NCBI GenBank assembly: GCA_947165255.1
Contig: CAMUZR010000007.1
Span: 62,001-126,000, forward strand
Origin: an uncultured Bacteroidales bacterium
GTDB lineage: Bacteria; Bacteroidota; Bacteroidia; Bacteroidales; P3
Direction of reading: 5' to 3'
Length of the DNA stretch: 64,000 bases
Shown: positions 1-6,323 of the stretch, piece by piece
How the letters are laid out: each line of letters opens with the position of its first letter
Position numbering within the stretch: the first letter of the stretch is position 1
Made by a program: the position numbers and the translations under genes
Notes under the pieces: generated by a model
Databases searched by the model: none
The model's input: the letters and a program-made list of their open reading frames with translations, nothing else
What the model was told of the DNA's origin: nothing

Positions 1-349
1 TCGCGTGTATACCGTGGAGCGTCATGCCCCCCTGTTCCGAAAAACGAAAGAACTCTTGGCCGCCCTTCGTTATACCCATGCCCACTGCTTCTTGGGCGAC
101 AGTTGGGACGGGATACCGGAGATGAAAGACTTTCTCTACGACCGCATCCTTGTCACCTGCGGTGCTCCCACACTCCCTGAAGGCCTTATGCGCCAACTCA
201 AAGTCGGCGGCATGATGGTCATTCCCGTCGGAACCACAGAACAGCGCATGCTACGCATACGTAAAGAGGGCGAAGAACCCTCTCAATGGCAAGTGGAAGA
301 CCATGGCAATGCCAAATTCGTACCGATGCTCGAAGGCCGTAATTTCTGA
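1..349 (+). CDS. pcm: Protein-L-isoaspartate O-methyltransferase, C-terminal part (5' end outside window)
   Basis: This is the C-terminal part of a cytosolic repair methyltransferase that uses S-adenosylmethionine to methylate isoaspartyl residues in damaged proteins. The frame is open to the window edge (codons from base 2); the GTG at base 5 is an internal valine codon, not a start. Visible family signatures are TVERH near the edge, then YDRILVTCGAP, then LKVGGMMVIPVG and the closing FVPMLEG. The glycine-rich SAM motif lies outside the window. It ends 54 bp before the convergent SprT-like gene. The family call is fairly secure; the gene symbol is by family. Confidence 0.85.
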   Translation, partial: RVYTVERHAPLFRKTKELLAALRYTHAHCFLGDSWDGIPEMKDFLYDRILVTCGAPTLPEGLMRQLKVGGMMVIPVGTTEQRMLRIRKEGEEPSQWQVEDHGNAKFVPMLEGRNF

Positions 350-403
350 AAATACTGGATGCTGCCGTAGTTCAGAACCCCAGCAAGGCAGTGGGGCCTA
401 TTA

Positions 404-1051
404 CTATATATTATTGATTATTTCTACCTGTGCTGTGCCAGATACAAGGTATTGCTTTTTGTCGTCGAGGTTGAGGCAAATCCAGCGGGTACGCCTTTTC
501 TCGATGGCTTTGAAAAGGAGTGAAGGTTTGGCCACTGGGCGGAAGACGGTGCCTGGGGATAGCTGGTTGAGGGAGAGGTCGCTGGCTGGGTTGTAGTCGG
601 GATCGTAGTGGTGAAGAATGGTCTCAATCTTGGTGCCGATCGAGTGGCTGAGGGGAATTTGGCGGCAGTAGGTGCGCATTAGCGTTGCAGCATCGGTAGG
701 GAAGTTGGCTATATATGCCATTATCAACTGCCGATATTCTTCTTGCCACTCGTGACCATGAGGTTGAACCCTGTTGCCGTAACGCTGATGGGTGTTGAGG
801 TGAGCCATCTCGTGCAACAGCACCCACAGGAAGGTGTAGGGGTTGAGGTTGCCGTTGACGCTGATTTCGTGGAAAGGGTGACGCAGCTGTGGCCAGCGGT
901 AGTCACCCAGTTTCGAGTGCCGTTCGCGTGTGATGTGCAGGTGTATATTGTGCTGCTGAATGAAGTCGAACGTTGGGTCGACAGCCTTGGCAGGGAGGTA
1001 TCGACCAAGGGTGCGTTTATACTGCTCAACTGTAGATGGGTCCATCGGCAT
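404..1051 (-). CDS. SprT-like zinc metallopeptidase domain protein
   Basis: A 215-residue SprT-like protein. The zinc motif HEMAH is at residues 80-84 and the following HGHEW at 98-102, where a third metal ligand is expected, so the metal site looks intact. The region after residue 130 is a basic, beta-rich tail like the C-terminal part of SprT-family proteins, but I see no zinc-ribbon cysteine pairs. No signal peptide, so cytosolic. Eukaryotic relatives (Spartan) cleave DNA-protein crosslinks; the bacterial role is not established and I do not infer one. Its start overlaps the end of the upstream mini-lipoprotein gene by 26 bp, suggesting a two-gene unit. Confidence 0.8.
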   Translation of the reverse strand: MPMDPSTVEQYKRTLGRYLPAKAVDPTFDFIQQHNIHLHITRERHSKLGDYRWPQLRHPFHEISVNGNLNPYTFLWVLLHEMAHLNTHQRYGNRVQPHGHEWQEEYRQLIMAYIANFPTDAATLMRTYCRQIPLSHSIGTKIETILHHYDPDYNPASDLSLNQLSPGTVFRPVAKPSLLFKAIEKRRTRWICLNLDDKKQYLVSGTAQVEIINNI

Positions 1052-1235
1052 GTGGCTGGCTGGTAGGGATGGTTAGAGAGAATGTAGGGCAGTCGCAGTT
1101 GCGGCGTTTGCGGTGCTTGGGCATGTGCACCCCCTTGCTGCTGCATGAGGCCAGCAGTCCTGCCAGTACCAAGGAGGCAAGGAGTGTCCGCAAACGGAGC
1201 AAAGCTATGGGATTATTGCGTGATATTATTTTCAT
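1026..1235 (-). CDS. Small basic lipoprotein with conserved KHRKRRNCDCPTF motif
   Basis: A 69-residue protein with a long basic n-region, a hydrophobic stretch (about residues 17-29) and a lipobox ending in Cys31 (GLLASC), so a predicted lipoprotein. The mature part is only about 38 residues and carries KHRKRRNCDCPTF. From memory, short Bacteroidales lipoproteins with this Cys-Asp-Cys-Pro motif are widespread and uncharacterised. Its 3' end overlaps the SprT-like gene by 26 bp. The start is the first ATG; a shorter start is not available without losing the signal peptide. Confidence 0.7.
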   Translation of the reverse strand: MKIISRNNPIALLRLRTLLASLVLAGLLASCSSKGVHMPKHRKRRNCDCPTFSLTIPTSQPHADGPIYS

Positions 1236-1329
1236 ACTGCCATTAACGACACAAAGTATTTTTTATTGCGCATGGGTGTATGCTGCCACCGATCAATCCC
1301 TTCTAGTAAGCTTTCGTTTTGGGCAACGT

Positions 1330-1361
1330 TTGTCCTCTTTGGGGAAAGAAAAGAAGGACAA
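1330..1361. terminator. Possible hairpin terminator after CPBP protease gene
   Basis: Bases 1330-1340 (TTGTCCTCTTT) pair with 1350-1361 (AAAGAAGGACAA), with one bulged base and a 9-nt loop. It lies just past the stop of the leftward CPBP gene. There is no clear T-run on the leftward strand, so function as an intrinsic terminator is uncertain. Confidence 0.3.
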
Positions 1362-1396
1362 TAGTATGACATGTGAATCATTAGGAACGGTGAAGG

Positions 1397-2254
1397 CTAC
1401 AGGTTGATGTGCGAGGTGAAGAGGCGTTCGTGGCTGATGTAGCGGTCATAGAGAAATAGGATTGATACGACGACAAGCAAGGCGAGAAAGCCTGCCAGGC
1501 CTGGGATGCCGATAAGCAGGTCATTATAGTCGTACATAAATAGATTAGTCATACTTGACAGGGCGTTGATGGTACCGTGCATGATGGCCGGCACAATTAC
1601 GCTGCCACTTTTGAGTCGGAAGTATTGAAAAAGGACACTGAGGGGGATGCTTACGATTATCATGGCGAGTATGCCGACGAGGTTAGGGTGCTGCGGGTAG
1701 TTGTGACCCATGAGGATAAAGGGTGCGTGCCACAAACCCCACACAAGACCCGTGACGATGGCGGCGATGAAAAAGGGTCGGCCTCTGAACAGGGTCAGCA
1801 GATAGCCTCGCCAGCCGATCTCCTCGCCGAAAGCAAAGAGGGCATTGATGGTGGCACCTGCAAGCATGCCAAAGAGGAAGGTGACAGTCAGAGCTGCAAC
1901 GGGGGTGAGGTGCATATTGTTGCAAAGGAGCTGGAGGGATTGGCTGTGAGTGGTGAAATGGTTGCCGTCAATCCAGTAGTTGAAAAGAAGGGTGAGAAGA
2001 ACGATGGCGGGGATGGTGAGCCAGCCGAGAAACCACCAGCGGTTGACCTTCCAGCTGATGCCAATTCCTCGCAACAGGGGTTGGCGACTTGAGGCTTGGC
2101 AGATCAGCGTGGCCACAAGCGGGAAAAACATGCAGATGGAAACTAATGTGTTGCCCATCGGCGAAGGATAGTCGGCTCCAGAAAGCCATAAGACACAGCC
2201 TACAGCCCAGATTAGGCCGTAGGTGATGGCTATGTAGAGTTTGAAGTTTTTCAT
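1397..2254 (-). CDS. CPBP family intramembrane metalloprotease
   Basis: A roughly 285-residue multi-pass membrane protein of the CPBP (Abi / type II CAAX protease-like) family. The motif EEIGWRGY falls at about residues 144-151, WHAP at about 175-178 and a late membrane histidine (MHGTINA) at about 226, giving the expected Glu/Glu plus two His metal site. Around seven to eight hydrophobic segments are visible. I start it at the ATG at 2254, just before the first membrane helix and behind an A-rich leader. An upstream ATG at 2323 overlaps the permease stop (ATGA) but would add 23 residues encoded by a palindromic repeat. It is the last gene of an ABC-exporter operon. Bacterial CPBP proteins can confer immunity to secreted peptides or process membrane proteins; the substrate here is unknown. 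Confidence 0.8.
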   Translation of the reverse strand: MKNFKLYIAITYGLIWAVGCVLWLSGADYPSPMGNTLVSICMFFPLVATLICQASSRQPLLRGIGISWKVNRWWFLGWLTIPAIVLLTLLFNYWIDGNHFTTHSQSLQLLCNNMHLTPVAALTVTFLFGMLAGATINALFAFGEEIGWRGYLLTLFRGRPFFIAAIVTGLVWGLWHAPFILMGHNYPQHPNLVGILAMIIVSIPLSVLFQYFRLKSGSVIVPAIMHGTINALSSMTNLFMYDYNDLLIGIPGLAGFLALLVVVSILFLYDRYISHERLFTSHINL

Positions 2255-2264
2255 ATTGTTTTTT

Positions 2265-2317
2265 GTCGGAGTAATCGGAGTATTCAGATTATTCTGAGTA
2301 CTCCGATTATTCCTGAT
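2265..2317. repeat. Palindromic intergenic repeat, family B copy 1
   Basis: Arms at 2268-2281 (GGAGTAATCGGAGT) and 2300-2313 (ACTCCGATTATTCC) are inverted repeats matching at 13 of 14 positions, and the loop holds a further small TCAGA/TCTGA inverted pair. A second, more perfect copy lies at 58457-58508 between iorA and iorB. Here it separates the permease from the CPBP protease inside an operon, so it may act at the RNA level or simply be a dispersed element. Confidence 0.75.
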
Positions 2318-2319
2318 TG

Positions 2320-3519
2320 TCATTTTGAGAACATAACTTTCTCGCTGTTGAACATGCGGGTGAGGCCGAATACGGCAATGCCGGTGTAGGCAATGTCGGA
2401 GACGAGGGTAACTAGCACAGGCGTCCAGCGCATTGAGTGGGCGAAGACGTCGGCCATGACCTCGATGGCGTTGTAGAAGGGTATGAGGTAGACAGCGAGG
2501 TTCTGCGCGGTGCCAGACTGGAACATGGGCAGCAGGCCTGCGAGCATCACTACCAGCATAAAGGGGGTGACCATGGTACCAGCGTTCTTTACATCCTTGG
2601 CCAGGGCAGAGAGGAGGCTGACGGCGGAGGCCATGACCAGCACTGAGGCCAGGATGACCAGCAGGAGGGCAATATAGTCGTTGGTAGTGTAGTTGAAGGG
2701 AATGTCGATGCTTTCGTTGCCTGCCGAAATCATGTTGGGTAACGAGAGGGCAATACCGATAAAGCTGGAGATGCCGCTGAGCAGGGCGATGGAGCTGAGC
2801 GAGACAATCTTGCCCAAGGCCAGTTCGGAGCGTTTCATTGGGGTGACAAGGAGGGTGGCAATGGTGCCGCGCTCTTTCTCGCCTGCGATGGAACTGGGCG
2901 CGATGGCCATGGTGCCGCTGAAGAGCATCATGATGATGAGCATGGGCAGGAGCTTGCTGAGGATGTCGCCTACCACCTGGTCGTCGCTGGCCTGGTTGAA
3001 GGTCTGCTCCTCAGAATCGGCGCGGTTGATGTCGAAGAGGTTGGCCTGTGCGTTTTCGAAGGCGGTGAGGGCGGCTTCGAGGGTCATGTATACGCGGTTG
3101 GAGGCGTTGTTGGCGGAGTTGTAGTAGATTTCGACATTGGGGGCGGGCAGCCCGGTGGAGGGCTGGTAGGAGGCCACAAGGGAGTCGAACTGGGCGGGGA
3201 AGCGCATGAGCACTACGTTGATGTCCTTGTCCTGCAGGGCGTCGATGTCGGCTTGGCCGAAAGGCTCATGCAGCAGTGCGATGCTGCTGTCGGCGGATTC
3301 TAAGAGGGGCAGCATGCTGGGAGGCATATTCTCCACTTTCAGCATCACTAGGTCCTGTTCGCCATGGCTTTCCATGTTGCGGATACCTACACCCATGAGG
3401 CTGTAGATAAGGTAGATGAGCAGGCCGGGCATGATGACGGTGGTGAAAAGCAGTTGGCGGTCGCCGAAGAAGCGGGCAAACTCTTTGCGGATGATGGTCC
3501 AGGTGTTGTTGCGGTTCAT
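2320..3519 (-). CDS. ABC-2 type exporter permease (NatB-like)
   Basis: A 399-residue permease. It has one N-terminal membrane helix (about residues 20-40), a large extracytoplasmic domain of about 150 residues, and then five or more helices in the C-terminal half, the layout of NatB/ABC-2 sodium or drug exporters. The start at 3519 forms an ATGA overlap with the ATPase gene stop; a longer reading frame to 3585 begins inside that gene and is less likely. It presumably pairs with the ATP-binding protein encoded just upstream to export an unknown substrate, and shares an operon with the CPBP protease. Confidence 0.88.
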   Translation of the reverse strand: MNRNNTWTIIRKEFARFFGDRQLLFTTVIMPGLLIYLIYSLMGVGIRNMESHGEQDLVMLKVENMPPSMLPLLESADSSIALLHEPFGQADIDALQDKDINVVLMRFPAQFDSLVASYQPSTGLPAPNVEIYYNSANNASNRVYMTLEAALTAFENAQANLFDINRADSEEQTFNQASDDQVVGDILSKLLPMLIIMMLFSGTMAIAPSSIAGEKERGTIATLLVTPMKRSELALGKIVSLSSIALLSGISSFIGIALSLPNMISAGNESIDIPFNYTTNDYIALLLVILASVLVMASAVSLLSALAKDVKNAGTMVTPFMLVVMLAGLLPMFQSGTAQNLAVYLIPFYNAIEVMADVFAHSMRWTPVLVTLVSDIAYTGIAVFGLTRMFNSEKVMFSK

Positions 3520-4292
3520 TGTTCGTCTCCTTTCTGTTGTTTGTAAAGTTCGAAAAAGCGGTCCTCGATGTTCAAGCCGTCGCACACTTCTTCAAGCGAG
3601 CCACAGGCGGTCAGGTGTCCGTCGATGATGATGCCCACGCGGTCGCACAGGCGCTCGACCAGGCTGAAGATGTGGGTGGAGAGGATGATGGTCTTGCCTG
3701 AGGAGCGCAGTTCTTGCAGGTAGTCGGTGACGGTGCGGGCGGTGATGACGTCGAGGCCGTTGGTGGGCTCGTCGAAGATGATGATGTCTGGGTCGTGCAC
3801 CAGGGAGATGACGATGCTGAGTTTTTGCTTCATGCCGGTGGAGAGATTGGCCACCTTGACCTCGGCAAACCGGTCGATGCCGAAGCGGGCAAAGAGGCTC
3901 TGCTTGCGTGCGGCTGCGGTGCTGGGGGGCACCCCGTGCAGCTCGCTGAAGAAGTCGTAGAGATAGTTGGGGGTGAAGAAGTCTTCCAACTTCAGTTCGC
4001 TGGTGAGGAAGGCTATCTTGCCGCGTACCTCTTCGGGCTGTGTTACGATGCTGCAGCCGTCGACCCAGGCATTGCCGCGGTCGGGCTTGATGAGGGTGGC
4101 GAGCATGCGGAGGGTAGTGGTCTTGCCGGCCCCGTTGGGGCCCAGGAGGCCGAATATCTCACCCCGGTTGGCGGTGAGGGAGAGGTCGTCTACGGCCGTT
4201 TTGTGCCGCTGCTGGGTACGCTCCAGCCGCTGCTGCTTGCGCGAGAGGGTGAAGGTTTTGCTGAGACCTTCGATACGGAGAATTTCGTCCAT
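3516..4292 (-). CDS. ABC transporter ATP-binding protein (NatA-like)
   Basis: A 258-residue ATPase subunit of an ABC exporter. Walker A GPNGAGKTT is at residues 51-59, the ABC signature LSTGMKQK at 150-157, Walker B plus catalytic glutamate IIIFDEP at 170-176, the D-loop follows, and the switch histidine is in STHIFS. Basic insert residues around 18-31 precede Walker A. It is the first gene of the leftward operon ATPase-permease-CPBP protease and overlaps the permease by 4 bp. The closest described type by layout is NatA of NatAB; the substrate cannot be read from sequence. Confidence 0.92.
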   Translation of the reverse strand: MDEILRIEGLSKTFTLSRKQQRLERTQQRHKTAVDDLSLTANRGEIFGLLGPNGAGKTTTLRMLATLIKPDRGNAWVDGCSIVTQPEEVRGKIAFLTSELKLEDFFTPNYLYDFFSELHGVPPSTAAARKQSLFARFGIDRFAEVKVANLSTGMKQKLSIVISLVHDPDIIIFDEPTNGLDVITARTVTDYLQELRSSGKTIILSTHIFSLVERLCDRVGIIIDGHLTACGSLEEVCDGLNIEDRFFELYKQQKGDEQ

Positions 4293-4344
4293 TTTTGTCA
4301 GATTTTTTTAAAAGTAAATTGAGAGTTGAGATAGTTTTTAGTTT

Positions 4345-4497
4345 ATGATTATCCGCTATCGTCCGAAATATGAAATCGCGTCTCTCCGAGACGCAGTCGG
4401 ATGATTGGTTTTCAAGCACCGCACTGCGCTGCGCTTGTACGGTGTTATTGAGGTTAAGCCTCTACGAGGCTTCTTTACGGCCATTGCGGATAATCAT
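4345..4497. mobile_element. MITE-like element with terminal inverted repeats and three internal hairpins
   Basis: A 153-bp block bounded by inverted repeats: ATGATTATCCGC at 4345-4356 and its complement GCGGATAATCAT at 4486-4497, with partial matching further in. Inside are compact hairpins: 4378-4394 (GCGTCTC, TCC loop, GAGACGC), 4417-4444 (CACCG/CGGTG around a GC-rich core) and 4456-4472 (AAGCCTC, TAC loop, GAGGCTT). It is flanked by T-rich TTTTTAGTTT runs. No open frame of note. The structure suits a non-autonomous transposable element or a structured RNA; no transposase is in the window. Confidence 0.6.
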
Positions 4498-4538
4498 TTT
4501 TAGTTTTTAGTTTTTACTTTTTAGTTTAAATGATGGGG

Positions 4539-5018
4539 TTAGTCTTGGTTGGGAGTGCCGCGGCGCACGGCTGCTATGCGGGCCTTGATTTCGGCCCAGA
4601 TGGTGACAGCCATGCAGCCGAAGACAAGTACAATGACCGCCACCTCGGTGTGGACACGGGTCAGGAAGCCTGCACCAAGAAGCTTAAAGGAGTCGAAGGC
4701 GAATGCCAGGGTGATGAACAGGGTCATGGCCCCGAAGGAGACGTAGCGATAGCCGTCGGGGTCGATGTTCATGTAGGGCTTGCGCTTGATGTGGGGTTGG
4801 CGGAGGTTGATGTAAATCTTGTTGGTGACCGTGGTAGGGTGGGTGATGATGAAGGCGATGGCGGCCACGATGACCACCTCGGGCAGGGCATGGGTGAGCA
4901 GGGTCTCCACCTTCTCCGCCCCAGCGGGCATCTTGACGATGAACCAGACATTGGACACCAGGCAGACGATGGCCGCCAAGGCAAAAAGGAGGTATCCGAT
5001 AACTTTACGTGTTTCCAT
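4539..5018 (-). CDS. Four-TM membrane protein of unknown function
   Basis: A 159-residue protein with about four membrane helices (roughly residues 7-28, 46-62, 92-112 and 120-142) and a basic cytoplasmic loop between helices 2 and 3. I do not recognise a family. The ATG at 5018 is preferred over a longer frame from 5084, because the extension overlaps the coding end of the small ribbon-helix-helix gene, which stops 13 bp upstream. It is third in an operon with an SPFH protein and an RHH regulator, so it may be a membrane partner of the SPFH complex. Confidence 0.7.
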   Translation of the reverse strand: METRKVIGYLLFALAAIVCLVSNVWFIVKMPAGAEKVETLLTHALPEVVIVAAIAFIITHPTTVTNKIYINLRQPHIKRKPYMNIDPDGYRYVSFGAMTLFITLAFAFDSFKLLGAGFLTRVHTEVAVIVLVFGCMAVTIWAEIKARIAAVRRGTPNQD

Positions 5019-5031
5019 GGTGTGGGTGCGG

Positions 5032-5208
5032 TTATTCTTCCGATTTGGGTTCTTGAGAATACTTGCGAGGGGTGCGTTTGGCACGTTTGAGGGCCTCGGA
5101 CAGTATCCACTCTATCTGTCCGTTGGTGCTGCGGAACTCGTCGGCAGCCCATTTTTCGATGGCCTCATAGACCTCGGCATCTACCCTCAGTGCAAAACTC
5201 TTTTTCAT
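5032..5208 (-). CDS. Small ribbon-helix-helix (Arc-like) DNA-binding protein
   Basis: A 58-codon gene running from the ATG at 5208 to a TAA at 5032. It begins MKKSFALRVDAEVYEAIEKW, a typical RHH beta-strand and first helix, followed by a second helix NGQIEWILSEALKRAKR and a charged tail. The RHH fold binds DNA as a dimer through the N-terminal strand (here KSFALRV). It starts 5 bp after the SPFH gene stop and ends 13 bp before the membrane protein, so it is co-transcribed. The short length makes it easy to overlook. It could autoregulate the operon; that is inference. Confidence 0.8.
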   Translation of the reverse strand: MKKSFALRVDAEVYEAIEKWAADEFRSTNGQIEWILSEALKRAKRTPRKYSQEPKSEE

Positions 5209-5213
5209 GGCGA

Positions 5214-6158
5214 TTAATTGTAAAGGGTGCCTGTGTTGATGACAGGGCTGGCACTCTCGTCGGCGCAGAGCACCACCAGCAGGTTGCTGACCATGGCAGC
5301 CTTGCGTTCCTCGTCCAGTTCCACGATGTTGTCCTGAGAGAGCTTCTTCAGGGCCAGATCCACCATGCTGACGGCTCCTTCGACTATTTTCTCACGAGCG
5401 GAGATGATGGCATCGGCCTGCTGGCGGCGCAGCATGACGCTGGCAATTTCGGCAGCGTAGGCCAGGTAGTTGATGCGTGCCTCGACTACTTCGATGCCGG
5501 CGATGGAAAGGCGGCTGCGCAGCTCTTCTTCCAGGCGGTCGTTGATTTCCTCGCCACCGCTGCGGAGGGTGATTTCCTCGGTGTGGTTGTTGTCGATATT
5601 GTCATAGGCATAGAGGCCTGCCACTTTGCGCAGGGCGGCATCGCTCTGTACGTTGACGAAGTTGTCGTAGCCGTTGCCGTGGGTGGTCTTGTTACCGTTT
5701 TTGTCGACAGTGGTGATGGTCTCGACTTCAATGTCAAAGCAGGCCTTATAGGTGTCCTTTATCTTCCACACTAGGACAAGGCCTATCATAATGGGGTTGC
5801 CGTTCTTGTCGTTGACTTTGATGGGGTCGACATCCATGTTGCGGGCGCGAAGCGAGAGACGACGTTTGCCATAGAAGGGATTGACCCAAAAAAAGCCGTT
5901 GTCGGTCACGGTGCCGCGGTACTTGCCGAAGAAGGTCAGCACGCGGGCCAAGTTGGGCTGGATAATCATAAAGCCGATGCAGTGCAGCAGATAGACCACG
6001 CTGCCCAAGCAGCAGAGGAGGATGGCCAAGTCGTCGTGGGGGCCGACTAAAGCAATGGTGCCTGTGATGATGCCCACTAGCAGGGCTAGGTTAATAAGAA
6101 GGTGCAGGAATCCGTTGTTGGCAAAGGTCATTCTTTTGGTGAATTCTTTTGTTTCCAT
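5214..6158 (-). CDS. SPFH (band 7 / stomatin-like) domain membrane protein
   Basis: A 314-residue protein. Two hydrophobic segments (about residues 18-38 and 44-66) anchor it, then an SPFH/band-7 domain starts near residue 70 (VLTFFGKYRGTV, GFFWVNPF, then NMDVDPIKVNDKNGNPI). A coiled-coil-prone helical region follows (AEIASVMLRRQQADAIISAR), as in stomatins and prohibitins, which assemble ring or cage scaffolds in the membrane. It heads a three-gene operon with a tiny RHH regulator and a four-TM protein. A well-formed promoter lies upstream at 6218-6248. The specific role is unknown. Confidence 0.88.
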   Translation of the reverse strand: METKEFTKRMTFANNGFLHLLINLALLVGIITGTIALVGPHDDLAILLCCLGSVVYLLHCIGFMIIQPNLARVLTFFGKYRGTVTDNGFFWVNPFYGKRRLSLRARNMDVDPIKVNDKNGNPIMIGLVLVWKIKDTYKACFDIEVETITTVDKNGNKTTHGNGYDNFVNVQSDAALRKVAGLYAYDNIDNNHTEEITLRSGGEEINDRLEEELRSRLSIAGIEVVEARINYLAYAAEIASVMLRRQQADAIISAREKIVEGAVSMVDLALKKLSQDNIVELDEERKAAMVSNLLVVLCADESASPVINTGTLYN

Positions 6159-6217
6159 AACTAATAAGTTTTTGTTTCTGATTTTTTTTGTTTTAATATC
6201 ATTTTAATATCACTTTG

Positions 6218-6248
6218 CAAAAGTATGAACTTTTTTTTATTCCACAAA
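6218..6248 (-). promoter_or_regulatory. Bacteroidota promoter for the SPFH operon
   Basis: On the minus strand, TTTG (6248-6245), a 19-bp spacer, then TACTTTTG (6225-6218), matching the consensus TTTG / TAnnTTTG. It overlaps the region serving the divergent M1 peptidase promoter. Confidence 0.7.
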
Positions 6249-6260
6249 AAAAAATTTTTG

Positions 6261-6268
6261 TATCTTTG
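6261..6268 (+). promoter_or_regulatory. Putative -7 element for M1 peptidase gene
   Basis: TATCTTTG at 6261-6268 matches the Bacteroidota -7 consensus and lies 55 bp before the ATG. The matching upstream TTTG is not conserved, and its place is shared with the divergent SPFH promoter. Confidence 0.55.
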
Positions 6269-6323
6269 CACTCGTATCCTTTCCAGAAAGGTGCTACTTA
6301 TTGACATAGAATATCATAGTATT

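Noticed and set aside
2255-2323. Extended start of the CPBP protease with an ATGA overlap
   Set aside because: The added 23 residues come from the palindromic repeat; the ATG at 2254 precedes the first membrane helix.
4159-4419. 86-codon minus-strand frame over the ABC ATPase start and the MITE-like element
   Set aside because: Different frame from the ATPase, mostly repeat sequence, no protein-like pattern.
4535-5090. Plus-strand frames over the four-TM and RHH genes
   Set aside because: Gly/Asp/Val-rich translations typical of antisense shadows of membrane protein genes.
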